Below are positions 19,828 to 28,440 of a stretch of 64,000 nt of DNA, one piece after another; the first letter of the stretch is position 1, and each line of letters opens with the position of its first letter. Both the position numbers and the translations under genes were made by a program. Where the stretch lies: positions 19,304-83,303 of the forward strand of contig NZ_JANFNY010000008.1 in NCBI RefSeq assembly GCF_024437745.1, given 5' to 3'. This DNA is from Roseomonas sp. GC11. Lineage in GTDB: Bacteria > Pseudomonadota > Alphaproteobacteria > Acetobacterales > Acetobacteraceae. Below the pieces are notes generated by a model, which worked only from the letters and a program-made list of their open reading frames with translations, ran no database searches and was not told the origin of the DNA.

Positions 19828-19857
19828 GCGGGGGAATGCTTTCCCCCGCCTCTTTTT
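19828..19857 (+). terminator. Rho-independent terminator after mfd
   Basis: GCGGGGGAA at 19828-19836 pairs with TTCCCCCGC at 19841-19849 across a four-base loop, followed by CTCTTTTT. This is a classic intrinsic terminator 50 bases after the mfd stop. Confidence 0.85.
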
Positions 19858-19872
19858 GCTGCCCTTCGCTCC

Positions 19873-20595
19873 CTAAAACTCCGCCGCCTCGGCCAGCGCC
19901 ACGTCGATCAGGCGTTCCAGGACTTCCGGCTCCTGCGCCCCGGCGATGGCGTGGCCGGCGCCCTGCCCATGCTGCCCCATCATGACGAAGCAGGGCACGC
20001 CATTGATGCCAAGACGGTGGGCGCGGAGATTCTCGGCATGGACGGCCTCGGCCTCCAGCCCGCTGGCGAGGAAGCGCAGGGCGATGCGGCGTTCCAGCCC
20101 GTGCTGCGCGGCGATGGTGGCGAGGGTGTCCTGGCTGCCGAGATCGGCGCCCTCGCAGAAATGCGCGGTGAAGAGCGCATCCACCAGGACATCCGCCAGC
20201 CCGTGCTGCGCCGCCAGCCGCACCAGCCGGTGGGCATCGACCGAGGCCGGGATGCGGTGGATGCGGTCGAAGCGGAAGGCGATGCCCTCGGCGAGGCCGA
20301 GATCGGTCATGGTGGCGTGCAGGCGGCGGGCGCGCTCCTCACCACCGAATTTGCGGGCCATGTAGTCCTGCCGCTGCACGCCGGCGGAGCCGAGATCCGG
20401 GTTGAGCAGGAAGGGCCGCCAGCGCAGATCCACCGAGAGGTCGTGCCGCCGGGCGAGGGCGCGGCGCAGCCGCCGTGTGCCGAGGAAGCACCAGGGGCAG
20501 ACCAGATCAAACACCACCTCGATCTCGAGATGGGGGCGGGGCGGGGTGAGCATGTTCACACCGCCATCATAGCCCAGGATGGGGCCGCTTTTCAT
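19873..20595 (-). CDS. DsbA-family oxidoreductase, FrnE/2-hydroxychromene-2-carboxylate isomerase-like
   Basis: 240 residues; a second in-frame ATG at 20553 would give 226. The thioredoxin-fold active site CPWC is at residues 33-36 (VVFDLVCPWCFLGTRRL), the FrnE pattern. The insert has a helical domain (NPDL...GVQRQDYMARKFG), and the cis-proline loop is NGVPCFVM. There is no signal peptide, so it is a cytoplasmic thiol-disulfide or glutathione-dependent protein and not a periplasmic DsbA. FrnE homologues in other bacteria act in oxidative and metal stress. Divergent to a YdjM-like gene, with an AT-rich 123-base region between. Confidence 0.85.
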   Translation of the reverse strand: MKSGPILGYDGGVNMLTPPRPHLEIEVVFDLVCPWCFLGTRRLRRALARRHDLSVDLRWRPFLLNPDLGSAGVQRQDYMARKFGGEERARRLHATMTDLGLAEGIAFRFDRIHRIPASVDAHRLVRLAAQHGLADVLVDALFTAHFCEGADLGSQDTLATIAAQHGLERRIALRFLASGLEAEAVHAENLRAHRLGINGVPCFVMMGQHGQGAGHAIAGAQEPEVLERLIDVALAEAAEF

Positions 20596-20718
20596 CCCCG
20601 CCCCACATCTGCCTGAAAATCGAAGGTTTTCTTACGAAAATCTCTAAAATCAGGCTTGTAGCGCCGATTCCTGACTCCTAGTTTGAGACGACACCACGCA
20701 GGACACGCAGACAGGGCC

Positions 20719-21387
20719 ATGATGGCGGGGTCGCATATCGCGCTGGGGGCGGCCGCGTGGTTCGTGGCGGCGCCGCGGCTGGGGTTGCCCGCGCTGGATC
20801 CGGCCCTGCTGGGGCTGGCGGTCTTCGGGGCGCTGCTGCCGGATATCGACCACCCGAAATCCTGGCTGGGCAAGCGGCTGCGCCCGGTTTCCACGGCCTG
20901 CGCCACACTGTTCGGCCATCGCGGGGTGACGCATTCGCTGCTGGCGGTGGTGGGCTGCGCGGCGCTGCTGTTCAGCCAGAACGTGCCGCTGGCGGTCACG
21001 GCGCCGCTGGTGGTGGGCTATCTCTCGCATCTGGCGGCGGACCTGCTGACGCCGGCGGGGCTGCGCCTGGCCTGGCCGCTGCGTGGCACCTATGCGCTGC
21101 CGCTGTGCCGCAGCGGCTCGCCCTTCGAGCCGCTGGTGGTGGCGCTGATGCTGTCCTGGGCCTGGGGCAGCACCTCGGAGCAGATCAACTGGCATGCCGG
21201 CTTGCGCGCCCTGGGGGTGTGCCGCGTGGCGGCGCAGTCCTGGCCGGCGCTGTGCCCGCCGGGGCCGGAACCGGTGGCTGCCCTGCCCAGGCCGGACCTG
21301 GAGAAGACCCTGGCCCGGCTGCGCGAGTCGAGCCAGACGCTGCTGGCCCGCAACGGGATGCGCCCGGCGGCTGAGCCCGCCAATTAG
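20719..21387 (+). CDS. YdjM-like membrane metal-dependent hydrolase (DUF457)
   Basis: 222 residues from the ATG pair at 20719/20722. It has four hydrophobic segments and the metal-ligand pattern of the YdjM/LexA-regulated family: SHIALG, LLPDIDHPKSWLGKRL, FGHRGVTHSLL and LSHLAADLLTPAG, with His and Asp residues that bind metal near the membrane face. The C-terminal 80 residues are soluble. In E. coli the relative is SOS-induced; no LexA-type site was recognised here. Its TAG overlaps the stop of the opposing MocR-type gene. Confidence 0.8.
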   Translation: MMAGSHIALGAAAWFVAAPRLGLPALDPALLGLAVFGALLPDIDHPKSWLGKRLRPVSTACATLFGHRGVTHSLLAVVGCAALLFSQNVPLAVTAPLVVGYLSHLAADLLTPAGLRLAWPLRGTYALPLCRSGSPFEPLVVALMLSWAWGSTSEQINWHAGLRALGVCRVAAQSWPALCPPGPEPVAALPRPDLEKTLARLRESSQTLLARNGMRPAAEPAN

Positions 21388-22802
21388 GTTGTGCCCGGCG
21401 CTTCCTGCCCGGGCCGCCGGGGCTCGCGCAGTGTCCGGCGCAGCACCTCGAAGAGCCGGGGATCGGCGGACTGGGCCACGTTGAAGCGCAGATACCCCGC
21501 GGCGGTGCCGGAGAGGCTGAAGGCATTGCCGGGCGCCAGCATGACATGCTCCGCCATGGCGGCCTGTGCCAGGGCCGTGGCGTCCTGCCCCTCCGGCAGG
21601 GTGCACCAGAGGTAGAAACCGCCACGCGGCGAGAGCCAGGGCCGGATGCCCAGCGCCTCCAGCCGGCCGGCGGTCTCGCGCCGGGCACGGGTGAGACGGT
21701 GGCGCAATGCCTCCAGGTGCCGCCGGTAGCCGCCCGCGGAGAGGATGCCGGCGATGACCTCCGTGGCGATGGGGCTGGGCCCGCCGAAGCCGGTGGCAAT
21801 CTGGAGATCGATCAGCCCTTCGATCCAGTCCGGCCGGGCGGCGATATAGCCGCAGCGGAGTGAGGCCGAGAGGGTCTTGGAGAAGCTGCCGATCCGTATG
21901 ACGCGGCTCAGCCCATCGAGCACGGCGAGGCGCGGGGAGGGATCGGGCTCGAAATCGGCGAAGATGTCGTCCTCGACGATGGTCAGGTCATGGCTGGCGG
22001 CCAGGGCCAGCAGGCGGTGCGCGGCCTGGGCGGAGAGGGTCGCGCCGGTCGGGTTGTGCAGCGCCGCATTGGTGAGATAGAGGCGCGGCCTTTCCTCCCG
22101 CAGCAGCGTGGCGAAGGCGGTGAGGTCCGGGCCGGAGCGGGTATAGGGCACCCCCAGCACGCGCACCGGGTGGGCGCGCAGCAGGGCCTGGAAATTGAAG
22201 TAACAGGGGTCGTCGAGCAGCACCGTGTCACCGGGGCGCAGCAGGAAGCGGCAGATCAGATCGATGGCCTGGGTGCCGGAGGCGGCCAGCAGCAGGTGGT
22301 CCGGCGCGATGTCCAGCCCTTCCTCGGCGAAGCGCGCGGCCAGCAGGCGGCGCAGCGCGGCGGCACCGCGCGGCGGGCCGTAATCGGCCAGCACCGCATC
22401 GCTGCTGCGGGCCAGGGCGCGGAAGCCCCGGCGCAGCGCCGCCTGGGGCATCCATGCCGGCGGCAGCCAGCCGCAGCCGGGGCGCAGGACATGGGCCTCC
22501 GCCTCCAGCCCCTGGCGTGAGACCCAGAAGGGGTCCACCGCCCGGTTCCGCCGCGGGCCGGCTTCGGCCAGGGCCAGGGGTGGCGGGGCCGTGCCAGCCA
22601 CGTAGAAGCCGGAGCCGGGCCGCGCGCGGATCAGCCCTTCCGCCACCAGCCGGTCATAGGCCTCGGCCACGGTGGAGGGAGACAGCCCCATGCTGGCGGC
22701 CTGCCGGCGGATGGAGGGCAGGCGGTCTCCGCGCGCCAGGGCGCGGCTGGCCACCTGGGCGCGAATGGCCGCCATGACCCCGGCCGTGCGTGTTTCCGCC
22801 AT
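21384..22802 (-). CDS. MocR-type regulator: GntR HTH fused to a PLP-dependent aminotransferase domain
   Basis: 472 residues from the ATG at 22802, behind GGGGAAGG. Residues 1-70 are a GntR winged helix (RGDRLPSIRRQAASMGLSPSTVAEAYDRLVAEGLI, in parts). Residues about 105-470 are a fold-type I aminotransferase with the PLP pocket: SGTQAID, NPTG, VEDDIFADFEPD, and the Schiff-base lysine in GSFSKTLSASLRCGY. MocR proteins use PLP or its adduct as effector and often control a divergent gene, here the EamA transporter. The N-terminal helix is somewhat short (begins MAETRTAGVMAAIRAQVASR) but complete. Confidence 0.92.
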   Translation of the reverse strand: MAETRTAGVMAAIRAQVASRALARGDRLPSIRRQAASMGLSPSTVAEAYDRLVAEGLIRARPGSGFYVAGTAPPPLALAEAGPRRNRAVDPFWVSRQGLEAEAHVLRPGCGWLPPAWMPQAALRRGFRALARSSDAVLADYGPPRGAAALRRLLAARFAEEGLDIAPDHLLLAASGTQAIDLICRFLLRPGDTVLLDDPCYFNFQALLRAHPVRVLGVPYTRSGPDLTAFATLLREERPRLYLTNAALHNPTGATLSAQAAHRLLALAASHDLTIVEDDIFADFEPDPSPRLAVLDGLSRVIRIGSFSKTLSASLRCGYIAARPDWIEGLIDLQIATGFGGPSPIATEVIAGILSAGGYRRHLEALRHRLTRARRETAGRLEALGIRPWLSPRGGFYLWCTLPEGQDATALAQAAMAEHVMLAPGNAFSLSGTAAGYLRFNVAQSADPRLFEVLRRTLREPRRPGQEAPGTT

Positions 22803-22815
22803 CCCGCCTTCCCCA

Positions 22816-22860
22816 ACTGTATGGCCCGATGTCTCCCTACAGTCTGGCCGGATTGTATGG
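22816..22860. promoter_or_regulatory. Operator candidate for the MocR-type regulator
   Basis: In the 112-base divergent region, ACTGTA (22816-22821) and its complement TACAGT (22838-22843) form an inverted repeat. The related direct repeats ACTGTATGG (22816-22824) and ATTGTATGG (22852-22860) are 36 bases apart. A mix of direct and inverted half-sites is what MocR dimers usually bind. Confidence 0.5.
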
Positions 22861-22914
22861 AACTGTCCCTGGCCCGGGAAGCCCGGCGGCGCCACACCTG
22901 CCGCCGAGGAGAAA

Positions 22915-23778
22915 ATGATGAACCGTTCAACCGAGGGCTGGCTGCATGGCCTGCTGGGGGTGGTGATCTTCAGCGGCTCGCTGCCCGCGACGCGCCTGGC
23001 CGTGGCGGATTTCTCGCCCCTGTTCCTGACGGCGGGGCGTGCCGTGGTGGCCGGGCTGCTGGCCGCCCTGCTGCTGGCCGCGCTGCGCCCGGCGCGGCCA
23101 GGGCGGGCGGAGCTGATGGCGCTGGCCGTCATCGCCCTGGGCGTGGTGGTCGGTTTCCCTCTGCTGACAGCGCTGGCGCTCCAGCATATCAGCGCGGCAC
23201 GCTCCATCGTCTTCATCGGGCTGCTGCCCTTGGCCACGGCGGCCTTTGGCGTGTTGCTGGGCGGTGAGCGGCCACGCCCGGCCTTCTGGCTCTTCTCCGG
23301 GGCGGGGGCGGCAGCGGTGGCTGGCTTCGCCCTGCTGCACGGCACGCCCGGCGCCCTGGCGGGGGATGCGCTGATGGTGGCGGCCGTCCTGCTCTGCGGC
23401 CTCGGCTATGCCAAGGGCGCCGTGCTTTCCCGCCGGCTCGGTGGCTGGCAGGTGATTTCCTGGGCTTTGCTGCTCGCCCTGCCCCCCATGGCGGTTTTCG
23501 CCCTGGTGACGCTGCCGCCCTCCTGGCAGGGCATCCATGGCCCCGCCTGGCTCGGCTTTGGCTATGTCTCCGTCTTCAGCATGCTGGTGGGCTTCATCTT
23601 CTGGTATCGGGGCCTGGCGCTGGGCGGCATTGCCGGGGTGGGGCAGTTGCAGCTGCTGCAACCCTTCCTCGGGCTGGTCCTGGCCGCGCTGCTGCTGGGC
23701 GAGGCCATCCCCTGGACGATGCTGGCCACCACCGGGGTGGTGGTGCTCTGCGTCGCCGGCGCCCGGCGCCATGCCTGA
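22915..23778 (+). CDS. EamA/DMT-family inner-membrane exporter
   Basis: 287 residues, ten predicted membrane helices as two EamA repeats (first GLLGVVIFSGSLPATRLAVADFSPLFLTAGRA, given here as the family landmark TRLAVADFSPLFLTAGRA; second GLGYAKGAVLSRRLGGWQVISWALLLALP in part). The last helix ends in LLGEAIPWTMLATTGVVVLCV. The family exports amino acids, nucleotides or other metabolites. GAGGAG lies four bases before the first of two ATGs. The divergent MocR-type gene suggests control by a PLP- or amino-acid-related signal. Substrate unknown. Confidence 0.88.
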   Translation: MMNRSTEGWLHGLLGVVIFSGSLPATRLAVADFSPLFLTAGRAVVAGLLAALLLAALRPARPGRAELMALAVIALGVVVGFPLLTALALQHISAARSIVFIGLLPLATAAFGVLLGGERPRPAFWLFSGAGAAAVAGFALLHGTPGALAGDALMVAAVLLCGLGYAKGAVLSRRLGGWQVISWALLLALPPMAVFALVTLPPSWQGIHGPAWLGFGYVSVFSMLVGFIFWYRGLALGGIAGVGQLQLLQPFLGLVLAALLLGEAIPWTMLATTGVVVLCVAGARRHA

Positions 23779-23783
23779 GAAGC

Positions 23784-23942
23784 CTTGAGAGGGCTTTGCC
23801 CCCTCAAACTCCCCCCTTTATCTTCCCTTGGGCAGGGGACAGGGTCCCCGCACCGCCATCAGGGGCGCTCCCTGATGGGTTTCCAAAGGCCTCAGGCCTT
23901 TGGTGGGGAGAGTTTGAGAGGGGCGAAGCCCCTCTCAAGAGC
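23784..23942 (+). repeat. Dispersed hairpin repeat, family 1, copy B
   Basis: About 159 bases. It has the same first, third and fourth hairpins as copy A (stem arms TTGAG...CTCAA, CCAAAGGCC/GGCCTTTGG, TTGAGAGGGGC/GCCCCTCTCAA). The second is shortened to GGGGAC/GTCCCC, and an extra hairpin CCATCAGGG/CCCTGATGG is present at 23856-23878. It follows the EamA gene stop by six bases and ends eight bases before the stop of the opposing methyltransferase gene. Confidence 0.85.
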
Positions 23943-23950
23943 AAGCGCCT

Positions 23951-25066
23951 TCAGGGTAGGGCGGCGGTGCGGTAGAGCGTGACGCGCAGCCCGCCATGCG
24001 GCACCGGCGCTTCCGTGGGCAGGAAGGGCAGGGCCGTGGCGCGGGCCAGCATCGGTTCACTGGTGATCAGGCCCACGCGCCAGCCGGAGAAGCGGCTGGC
24101 CAGCACCTGCCCCAGAGCACGGTAAAGCGGGGCCAGCTTGCCCTTGTCGCCGATGCGGGTGCCATAAGGCGGGTTGACGATGACCAGCCCGGGCGGCCCC
24201 TCGGGCGGCTGAAGCTCGCTGACCGTGCCCTGGCGGAATTCGGTGAGAGCCTCCACCCCCGCCCGCGCGGCATTGGCGCGGCTCATGGCGATGGCGCCGG
24301 CATCGCGGTCGCTGCCGTGGAAGCGCACCGCCGGCTCCCGCCGGCTGTTCACCGCCCGCATGCGCTGCCAGGCCTCGGCATCGAAACTCGCCAGCTTCTC
24401 GAAGGCGAAGGGCCGGGCACGGCCAGGGTTGAGCCGGGCCGCGATCTCCGCCGCCTCGATGACGAAGGTGCCCGAGCCGCACATCGGGTCCAGCACCGGC
24501 TCCTGGCCGTCATAGCCGCATTGGCGCAGAAAAAGCGCGGCCATGGTCTCGCGCATCGGAGCGGCATTCACCGCCTCCTTGTAGCCGCGCTTGTGCAGGG
24601 GCTCGCCCGAGGTATCGACGCTGAGGGTGCAGACATCGTCCTCGATGCGGACACGCACCAGGATCTCACCATCCGGCGCGGCGGGTGCGCCCAGCGTCTC
24701 GCGGATGGCCTTCTCGACCCGCTCCGCCGCCGCGCCGCTGTGATAGATGCGTGAGCCGGCACAGGTGGCCTCGACCCGGAAGGAGACATCCGGGCGCAGC
24801 ACATGGCCCCAGGGCACATGGCGGGCCCGCGCGTCGAGCTGCGCCAGATGGGTGACCCTGAAGCTGTCGAGCCGTGCCAGCACCCGCCCGGCGCCGCGCA
24901 CCCAGAGATTGGCCCGCCACACCTCCGGCCAGCCGCCGCGCAGGGTGACACCCCCGGGGACAGGCTTCGGCTGCCGGAAGCCCTTGCCGCGGATCTCGGC
25001 GAACAGCGCGGCCTCCAGCCCCGGCGGGGCGGTCAGGAAAATCTCGAAATCCTTGTCCGTGCTCAT
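23951..25066 (-). CDS. THUMP-domain class I SAM-dependent RNA methyltransferase (RlmL N-terminal-half family)
   Basis: 371 residues. An N-terminal ferredoxin-like/THUMP region (FEIFLTAPPGLEAALFAEI, then RVEATCAGSRIYHSGAAAERV in part) precedes a Rossmann methyltransferase domain with DPMCGSGTFVIEAAEIA (SAM binding), GSDRDAGAI, and the catalytic motif IV NPPYGTR. This is the architecture of the m2G methyltransferases RlmL/K(N), RlmG and Trm14; E. coli RlmL modifies G2445 of 23S rRNA. The exact RNA target is not proven. It is a single minus-strand gene between repeat copy B and the divergent lpxR-like gene. Confidence 0.9.
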   Translation of the reverse strand: MSTDKDFEIFLTAPPGLEAALFAEIRGKGFRQPKPVPGGVTLRGGWPEVWRANLWVRGAGRVLARLDSFRVTHLAQLDARARHVPWGHVLRPDVSFRVEATCAGSRIYHSGAAAERVEKAIRETLGAPAAPDGEILVRVRIEDDVCTLSVDTSGEPLHKRGYKEAVNAAPMRETMAALFLRQCGYDGQEPVLDPMCGSGTFVIEAAEIAARLNPGRARPFAFEKLASFDAEAWQRMRAVNSRREPAVRFHGSDRDAGAIAMSRANAARAGVEALTEFRQGTVSELQPPEGPPGLVIVNPPYGTRIGDKGKLAPLYRALGQVLASRFSGWRVGLITSEPMLARATALPFLPTEAPVPHGGLRVTLYRTAALP

Positions 25067-25280
25067 CTGATCCGCGGGGCTGCCAGCCCGGTTCGCCAGC
25101 GCCCCGGGCGGCCCCGCCCGGATGGCGGGACGGGGGGATGGTCCTCATGCCGGCCCCCTGTATCACCGGCGCGGCGCGGCGGCCACCATCACCGGGGGCT
25201 GCCATATTGCTGCCCTGCCGAAGCCTGAAAACCTCCACCCTGCGGCTGCGTTCTCGCTCGCGTCGCCAGAAGGAAGAGCC

Positions 25281-26324
25281 ATGCGCGCCCGAGCCACCCT
25301 GTTTCTCTCCTGCGCCCTGCTGGGCCTCCAGGCCCTGCCGGCGGCGGCGCAGGACATCACCCCCTCCGCACCGCTGCCGCAAAGCCTGGCCGAGGACCGT
25401 GCCCCGCCGCCCGACCCGCGCGGCACCTTCACCTTCTCCATCGAGAACGACATGTTCGGCGGCAGCGACCGCTACTACACCAACGGCTTTCAGTTCGCCT
25501 GGCGCTCGCCCTCGGCCGACCTGCCGGGGCCCCTGGCCTGGATGAACGACCGGCTGGACTGGCTGATGGGCCCCGGCAGCCTGCGCTGGGGCGCCGCCCT
25601 GGGCCAGAGCCTCTACACCCCCCAGGATACCCAGACGACCCAGCCCAGCAGGCTCGACCGCCCCTATGCCGCCTATCTCTACGGCGCCCTCTCGCTGAAC
25701 CGCAGCACGGAACTGACCTCCACCCTGGCGGAACTGCAACTCGGCGTCGTCGGCCCCTCGGCGCTCGGCGAATTCGTCCAGAACAATTACCACGACCTGA
25801 TCAACGTCCATCAGGTGAATGGCTGGAAGACCCAGTTGAAGGACGAGCCTGCCGTCACCGCCCTCCTCGAACGCAAATGGCGCCTGCCGCTGGGCGAGGT
25901 GGCCGGAATGCAGGTGGAAGCCATCCCCGTGCTGGCCGCCAGCCTGGGCAATGTGCAGGCCTATGGCGCCGCCGGCGGGCTGTTCCGCATCGGGCAGGGG
26001 CTGGAGGCGGATTTCGGCCCGCCGCGCATCCGCCCCGCCCTGGCCGGTTCGCACTGGATCCAGCCGCGCCAGGATTTCGGCTGGTATGTCTTCGCCGGGG
26101 CGGAGGGGCGTGCCGTCGCGCGGGATATCTTCCTCGACGGCAACAGCTGGCGCGACAGCCGAAGCGTCGACAAGCGCATCTTTGTGGGTGACCTCCAGGC
26201 CGGTGTCGCCGTGCTCTGGCGGGGCATGCGCTTCGCCTATACCCAGGTCTGGCGCAGCGAGGAATTTTATGGCCAGCAGGGTGTGCAGAGCTTCGGGTCG
26301 CTCAGCGTCTCTTTTCGATTTTAA
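25281..26324 (+). CDS. Lipid A deacylase LpxR family outer-membrane protein
   Basis: 347 residues from the ATG at 25281 (AAGGAAGAG upstream). A signal peptide (about 1-24, cleavage after AAAQ or AAA) leads to a beta-barrel of the LpxR/DUF2219 family. The signature FTFSIENDMFGGSDRYYTNGF (in part) supplies Asn56 and Asp57, the metal/catalytic residues, and a His in NYHDLINVHQVNGW is the likely catalytic base. It ends SLSVSFRF, with the terminal Phe needed for barrel assembly. LpxR removes the 3'-acyloxyacyl chain of lipid A, which lowers endotoxicity in Salmonella. Whether this protein is active is inference. Confidence 0.88.
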   Translation: MRARATLFLSCALLGLQALPAAAQDITPSAPLPQSLAEDRAPPPDPRGTFTFSIENDMFGGSDRYYTNGFQFAWRSPSADLPGPLAWMNDRLDWLMGPGSLRWGAALGQSLYTPQDTQTTQPSRLDRPYAAYLYGALSLNRSTELTSTLAELQLGVVGPSALGEFVQNNYHDLINVHQVNGWKTQLKDEPAVTALLERKWRLPLGEVAGMQVEAIPVLAASLGNVQAYGAAGGLFRIGQGLEADFGPPRIRPALAGSHWIQPRQDFGWYVFAGAEGRAVARDIFLDGNSWRDSRSVDKRIFVGDLQAGVAVLWRGMRFAYTQVWRSEEFYGQQGVQSFGSLSVSFRF

Positions 26325-26340
26325 AGAAAATTAGATATAT

Positions 26341-26456
26341 CTTCTTTTTCTGGAGAAAAAGAAGCAAAAAGACTTTTTTCAGGCTGCCGCCATCCCCCGT
26401 CACAGCGGGACGCCAAACTGAAAAAGTTTTTTTGGTTCTTTTTTTCAAAAAAGAAC
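26341..26456 (+). repeat. Dispersed AT-hairpin repeat, family 2, copy D
   Basis: 116 bases closely matching 39671-39785. It begins with the hairpin CTTCTTTTTCT/AGAAAAAGAAG (loop GG) and ends with GTTCTTTTTT/AAAAAAGAAC (loop TC). The centre pairs GACTTTTTTCAG with CTGAAAAAGT around a short GC hairpin CCCG/CGGG. It lies 16 bases after the lpxR-like stop. A/T tracts of this length are rare elsewhere in the window. Confidence 0.85.
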
Positions 26457-26529
26457 ATGACTTTTTTCTGAACCCTCCTGGCGTGGCCGAGGTTGCAGGG
26501 CAGGGGGTGGTCATGGCACCTCTGCGGCC

Positions 26530-27501
26530 ATGCTGAACCGCCGCTTCCTGCTGGGCCAGATCACGGCCGCCTCTCTCCTGGCGGCTGGCCCGGCGCGTGC
26601 CGCCAGCATCAGCTTCGAGAGTTTCCTGGCTGATGTGGCGGCGGAGGCGCAGCGCGGCGGCGTCTCCCCGGCGCTGCTGCAACGCGCTCTGGCCAGCCTG
26701 AAGCCCAACGACAAGGTGCTGGAGCTGGACCGGCGCCAGGCCGAATTCACCCTGAGCTGGGAACAGTACCGCGATGGCCGCCTGTCGCAGCAGCGGGTGG
26801 ACCGCGGGCGGCAGGCTTTTGCCGATAACCGCGCCCTGCTGGATCAGGTGGCGGAGCGCTTCCAGGTCTCCCCGCGCATTGTCGTGGCGATCTGGGGGCT
26901 GGAGACCAATTACGGCGGCTTCACCGGCAATTTCCGCACTGTCGAGGCGCTGGCGACGCTGGCCTGGGATGGCCGCCGCAGCGCCTTCTTCCGGCGCGAG
27001 CTGATGGCGGCGCTGCGCATCCTCCAGGCCGGGCATGTGGCGCCGGAGCGGATGCGCGGCAGCCATGCCGGGGCCATGGGCCAGCCGCAATTCATGCCCA
27101 CCAGCTTTGAGGCCATGGCGGTGGATTTCGATGGCGATGGCCGGCGCGACATCTGGGACAGCCGCGCTGATGCCCTGGGCTCCATCGCCAACTACATGGC
27201 CCGCAATGGCTGGCGGGAGGAAGAGCGCTGGGGGCGGGAGGTGCTGCTGCCCGAGGGTTTCGACCCCGCCCAGGCCGGCCGCGCCACGGTGCGTCCGCTG
27301 CGCGCATGGCTGGAACTGGGGGTGGCCGCCGCCAATGGTTCAACCCTGCCGCCGCTGGAGATGGAAGCCTCCATCCTGCTCCCCGGCGGCCCCAATGGAC
27401 AGGCCTTCGTCATTTACCCGAATTTCCACGTGATCCGCCGCTACAACCCCTCTGACTACTACGCCCTGGTGATCGGCCTGCTGTCGGACCGGGTGGCCTG
27501 A
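26530..27501 (+). CDS. mltB: Lytic murein transglycosylase, MltB family
   Basis: 323 residues. It has a twin-arginine-like or Sec signal (MLNRRFLLGQITAASLLAAG) and a soluble periplasmic SLT_2 domain. The catalytic Glu125 is in IVVAIWGLETNYGGF. Other MltB landmarks are GSHAGAMGQPQFMPTSF, FDGDGRRDIW (a Ca-loop-like stretch), GSIANYMARNGW and NPSDYYALVIGLL at the end. It cleaves the MurNAc-GlcNAc bond of peptidoglycan to give 1,6-anhydro ends. It sits four bases upstream of rlpA and two genes before a D,D-carboxypeptidase, a peptidoglycan-remodelling trio also seen in other alphaproteobacteria. Confidence 0.93.
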   Translation: MLNRRFLLGQITAASLLAAGPARAASISFESFLADVAAEAQRGGVSPALLQRALASLKPNDKVLELDRRQAEFTLSWEQYRDGRLSQQRVDRGRQAFADNRALLDQVAERFQVSPRIVVAIWGLETNYGGFTGNFRTVEALATLAWDGRRSAFFRRELMAALRILQAGHVAPERMRGSHAGAMGQPQFMPTSFEAMAVDFDGDGRRDIWDSRADALGSIANYMARNGWREEERWGREVLLPEGFDPAQAGRATVRPLRAWLELGVAAANGSTLPPLEMEASILLPGGPNGQAFVIYPNFHVIRRYNPSDYYALVIGLLSDRVA

Positions 27502-27505
27502 CGCC

Positions 27506-28417
27506 ATGCGCCGCCGCCTGCTGAACGCCACGCTGCTGGCGCTGCCGCTGCTCGCCACGGCCTGCAATCGCCCTCCTGCCACGCCCGGCAGCGGTGCCAG
27601 CCGCTACAGTGTGGGCGAACCCTATGAGATGGGCGGCGTCTGGTACTATCCGCGCGAGGATTTCGCCCTGCAGGAGACGGGCCTTGCCGCCGTGGTCGCC
27701 GACAGCCGGGCGGGGCGCAACACGGCCAATGGCGAGATCTACGATCCCACTGCCCTGGTGGCCGCCCACCGCACGCTGCAGCTGCCCGCCATCCTGCGCG
27801 TGACCAACCTGGAGAATGGCCGGGAAATCCGCGTGCGGGTGAATGACCGTGGTCCGGCCCAGGCGGGCCGGGGGCTCGCCCTGTCACGGCGGGCGGCGGA
27901 GTTGCTCGGGGTGCCGCTGTCCGGGGGCACGCAGATCGCGCTGGCGGTGGAGGCCGATCTCTCGCGCCAGCTGGCCGGCAGCCTGCCGCAGGCGGAGAAC
28001 CGCGCCCTGGCGGTGGCCACGGCGCCCCGCGGCGCGCTGGAGGCCGAGGCCCTGCCGCCCCCACCCGGCGCCCAGGCCGCCACCCAGCTGCGCCAGGCCC
28101 GCCCTGGCCCCGCCATCCTTTCCGCCGCCGCTGAGGCGGGCGCCTCCCCGGTGCCGGACCGCCTGCCGGAACAGGTCTGGCAGGGGCCGGCGCGGCCGGG
28201 CCGGCTCTATGTGCAGGCCAGCACCTTCAGCAACTGGTCCGATGCGCAGCGCCAGGCGGCGCGCATTGGCGGCGCGCGGGTGGAAAGCTTCGGCCCGCCG
28301 CGCCGGCCGGAGTATCGTGTCCGCCTGGGCCCCTTCCCGCAGGTCTCCCAGGCGGATACAGCGCTTGAGATGGTGCGCCGCGCTGGCGTATCCGAGGCCC
28401 GCATTCTGGTCGACTAG
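27506..28417 (+). CDS. rlpA: RlpA-family septal lytic transglycosylase lipoprotein with SPOR domain
   Basis: 303 residues. Lipobox LLATAC with Cys20 marks a lipoprotein. The double-psi beta-barrel follows: YSVGEPYEMGGVWYYP, GLAAVV, RNTANGEIYDPTALVAAHRTLQLP and RVRVNDRGPAQAGRGLALSRRAAELLG (in parts), with the catalytic Asp in VNDRGP. A proline/alanine-rich linker (about 165-230) leads to a C-terminal SPOR domain (RLYVQASTFSNWSDAQRQAA ... YRVRLGPF) that binds denuded glycan at the division septum. RlpA cuts denuded glycan strands during daughter-cell separation. ATG four bases after the mltB stop. Confidence 0.92.
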   Translation: MRRRLLNATLLALPLLATACNRPPATPGSGASRYSVGEPYEMGGVWYYPREDFALQETGLAAVVADSRAGRNTANGEIYDPTALVAAHRTLQLPAILRVTNLENGREIRVRVNDRGPAQAGRGLALSRRAAELLGVPLSGGTQIALAVEADLSRQLAGSLPQAENRALAVATAPRGALEAEALPPPPGAQAATQLRQARPGPAILSAAAEAGASPVPDRLPEQVWQGPARPGRLYVQASTFSNWSDAQRQAARIGGARVESFGPPRRPEYRVRLGPFPQVSQADTALEMVRRAGVSEARILVD

Positions 28418-28440
28418 ATCCAATCAGGAGATTTCCCGCG

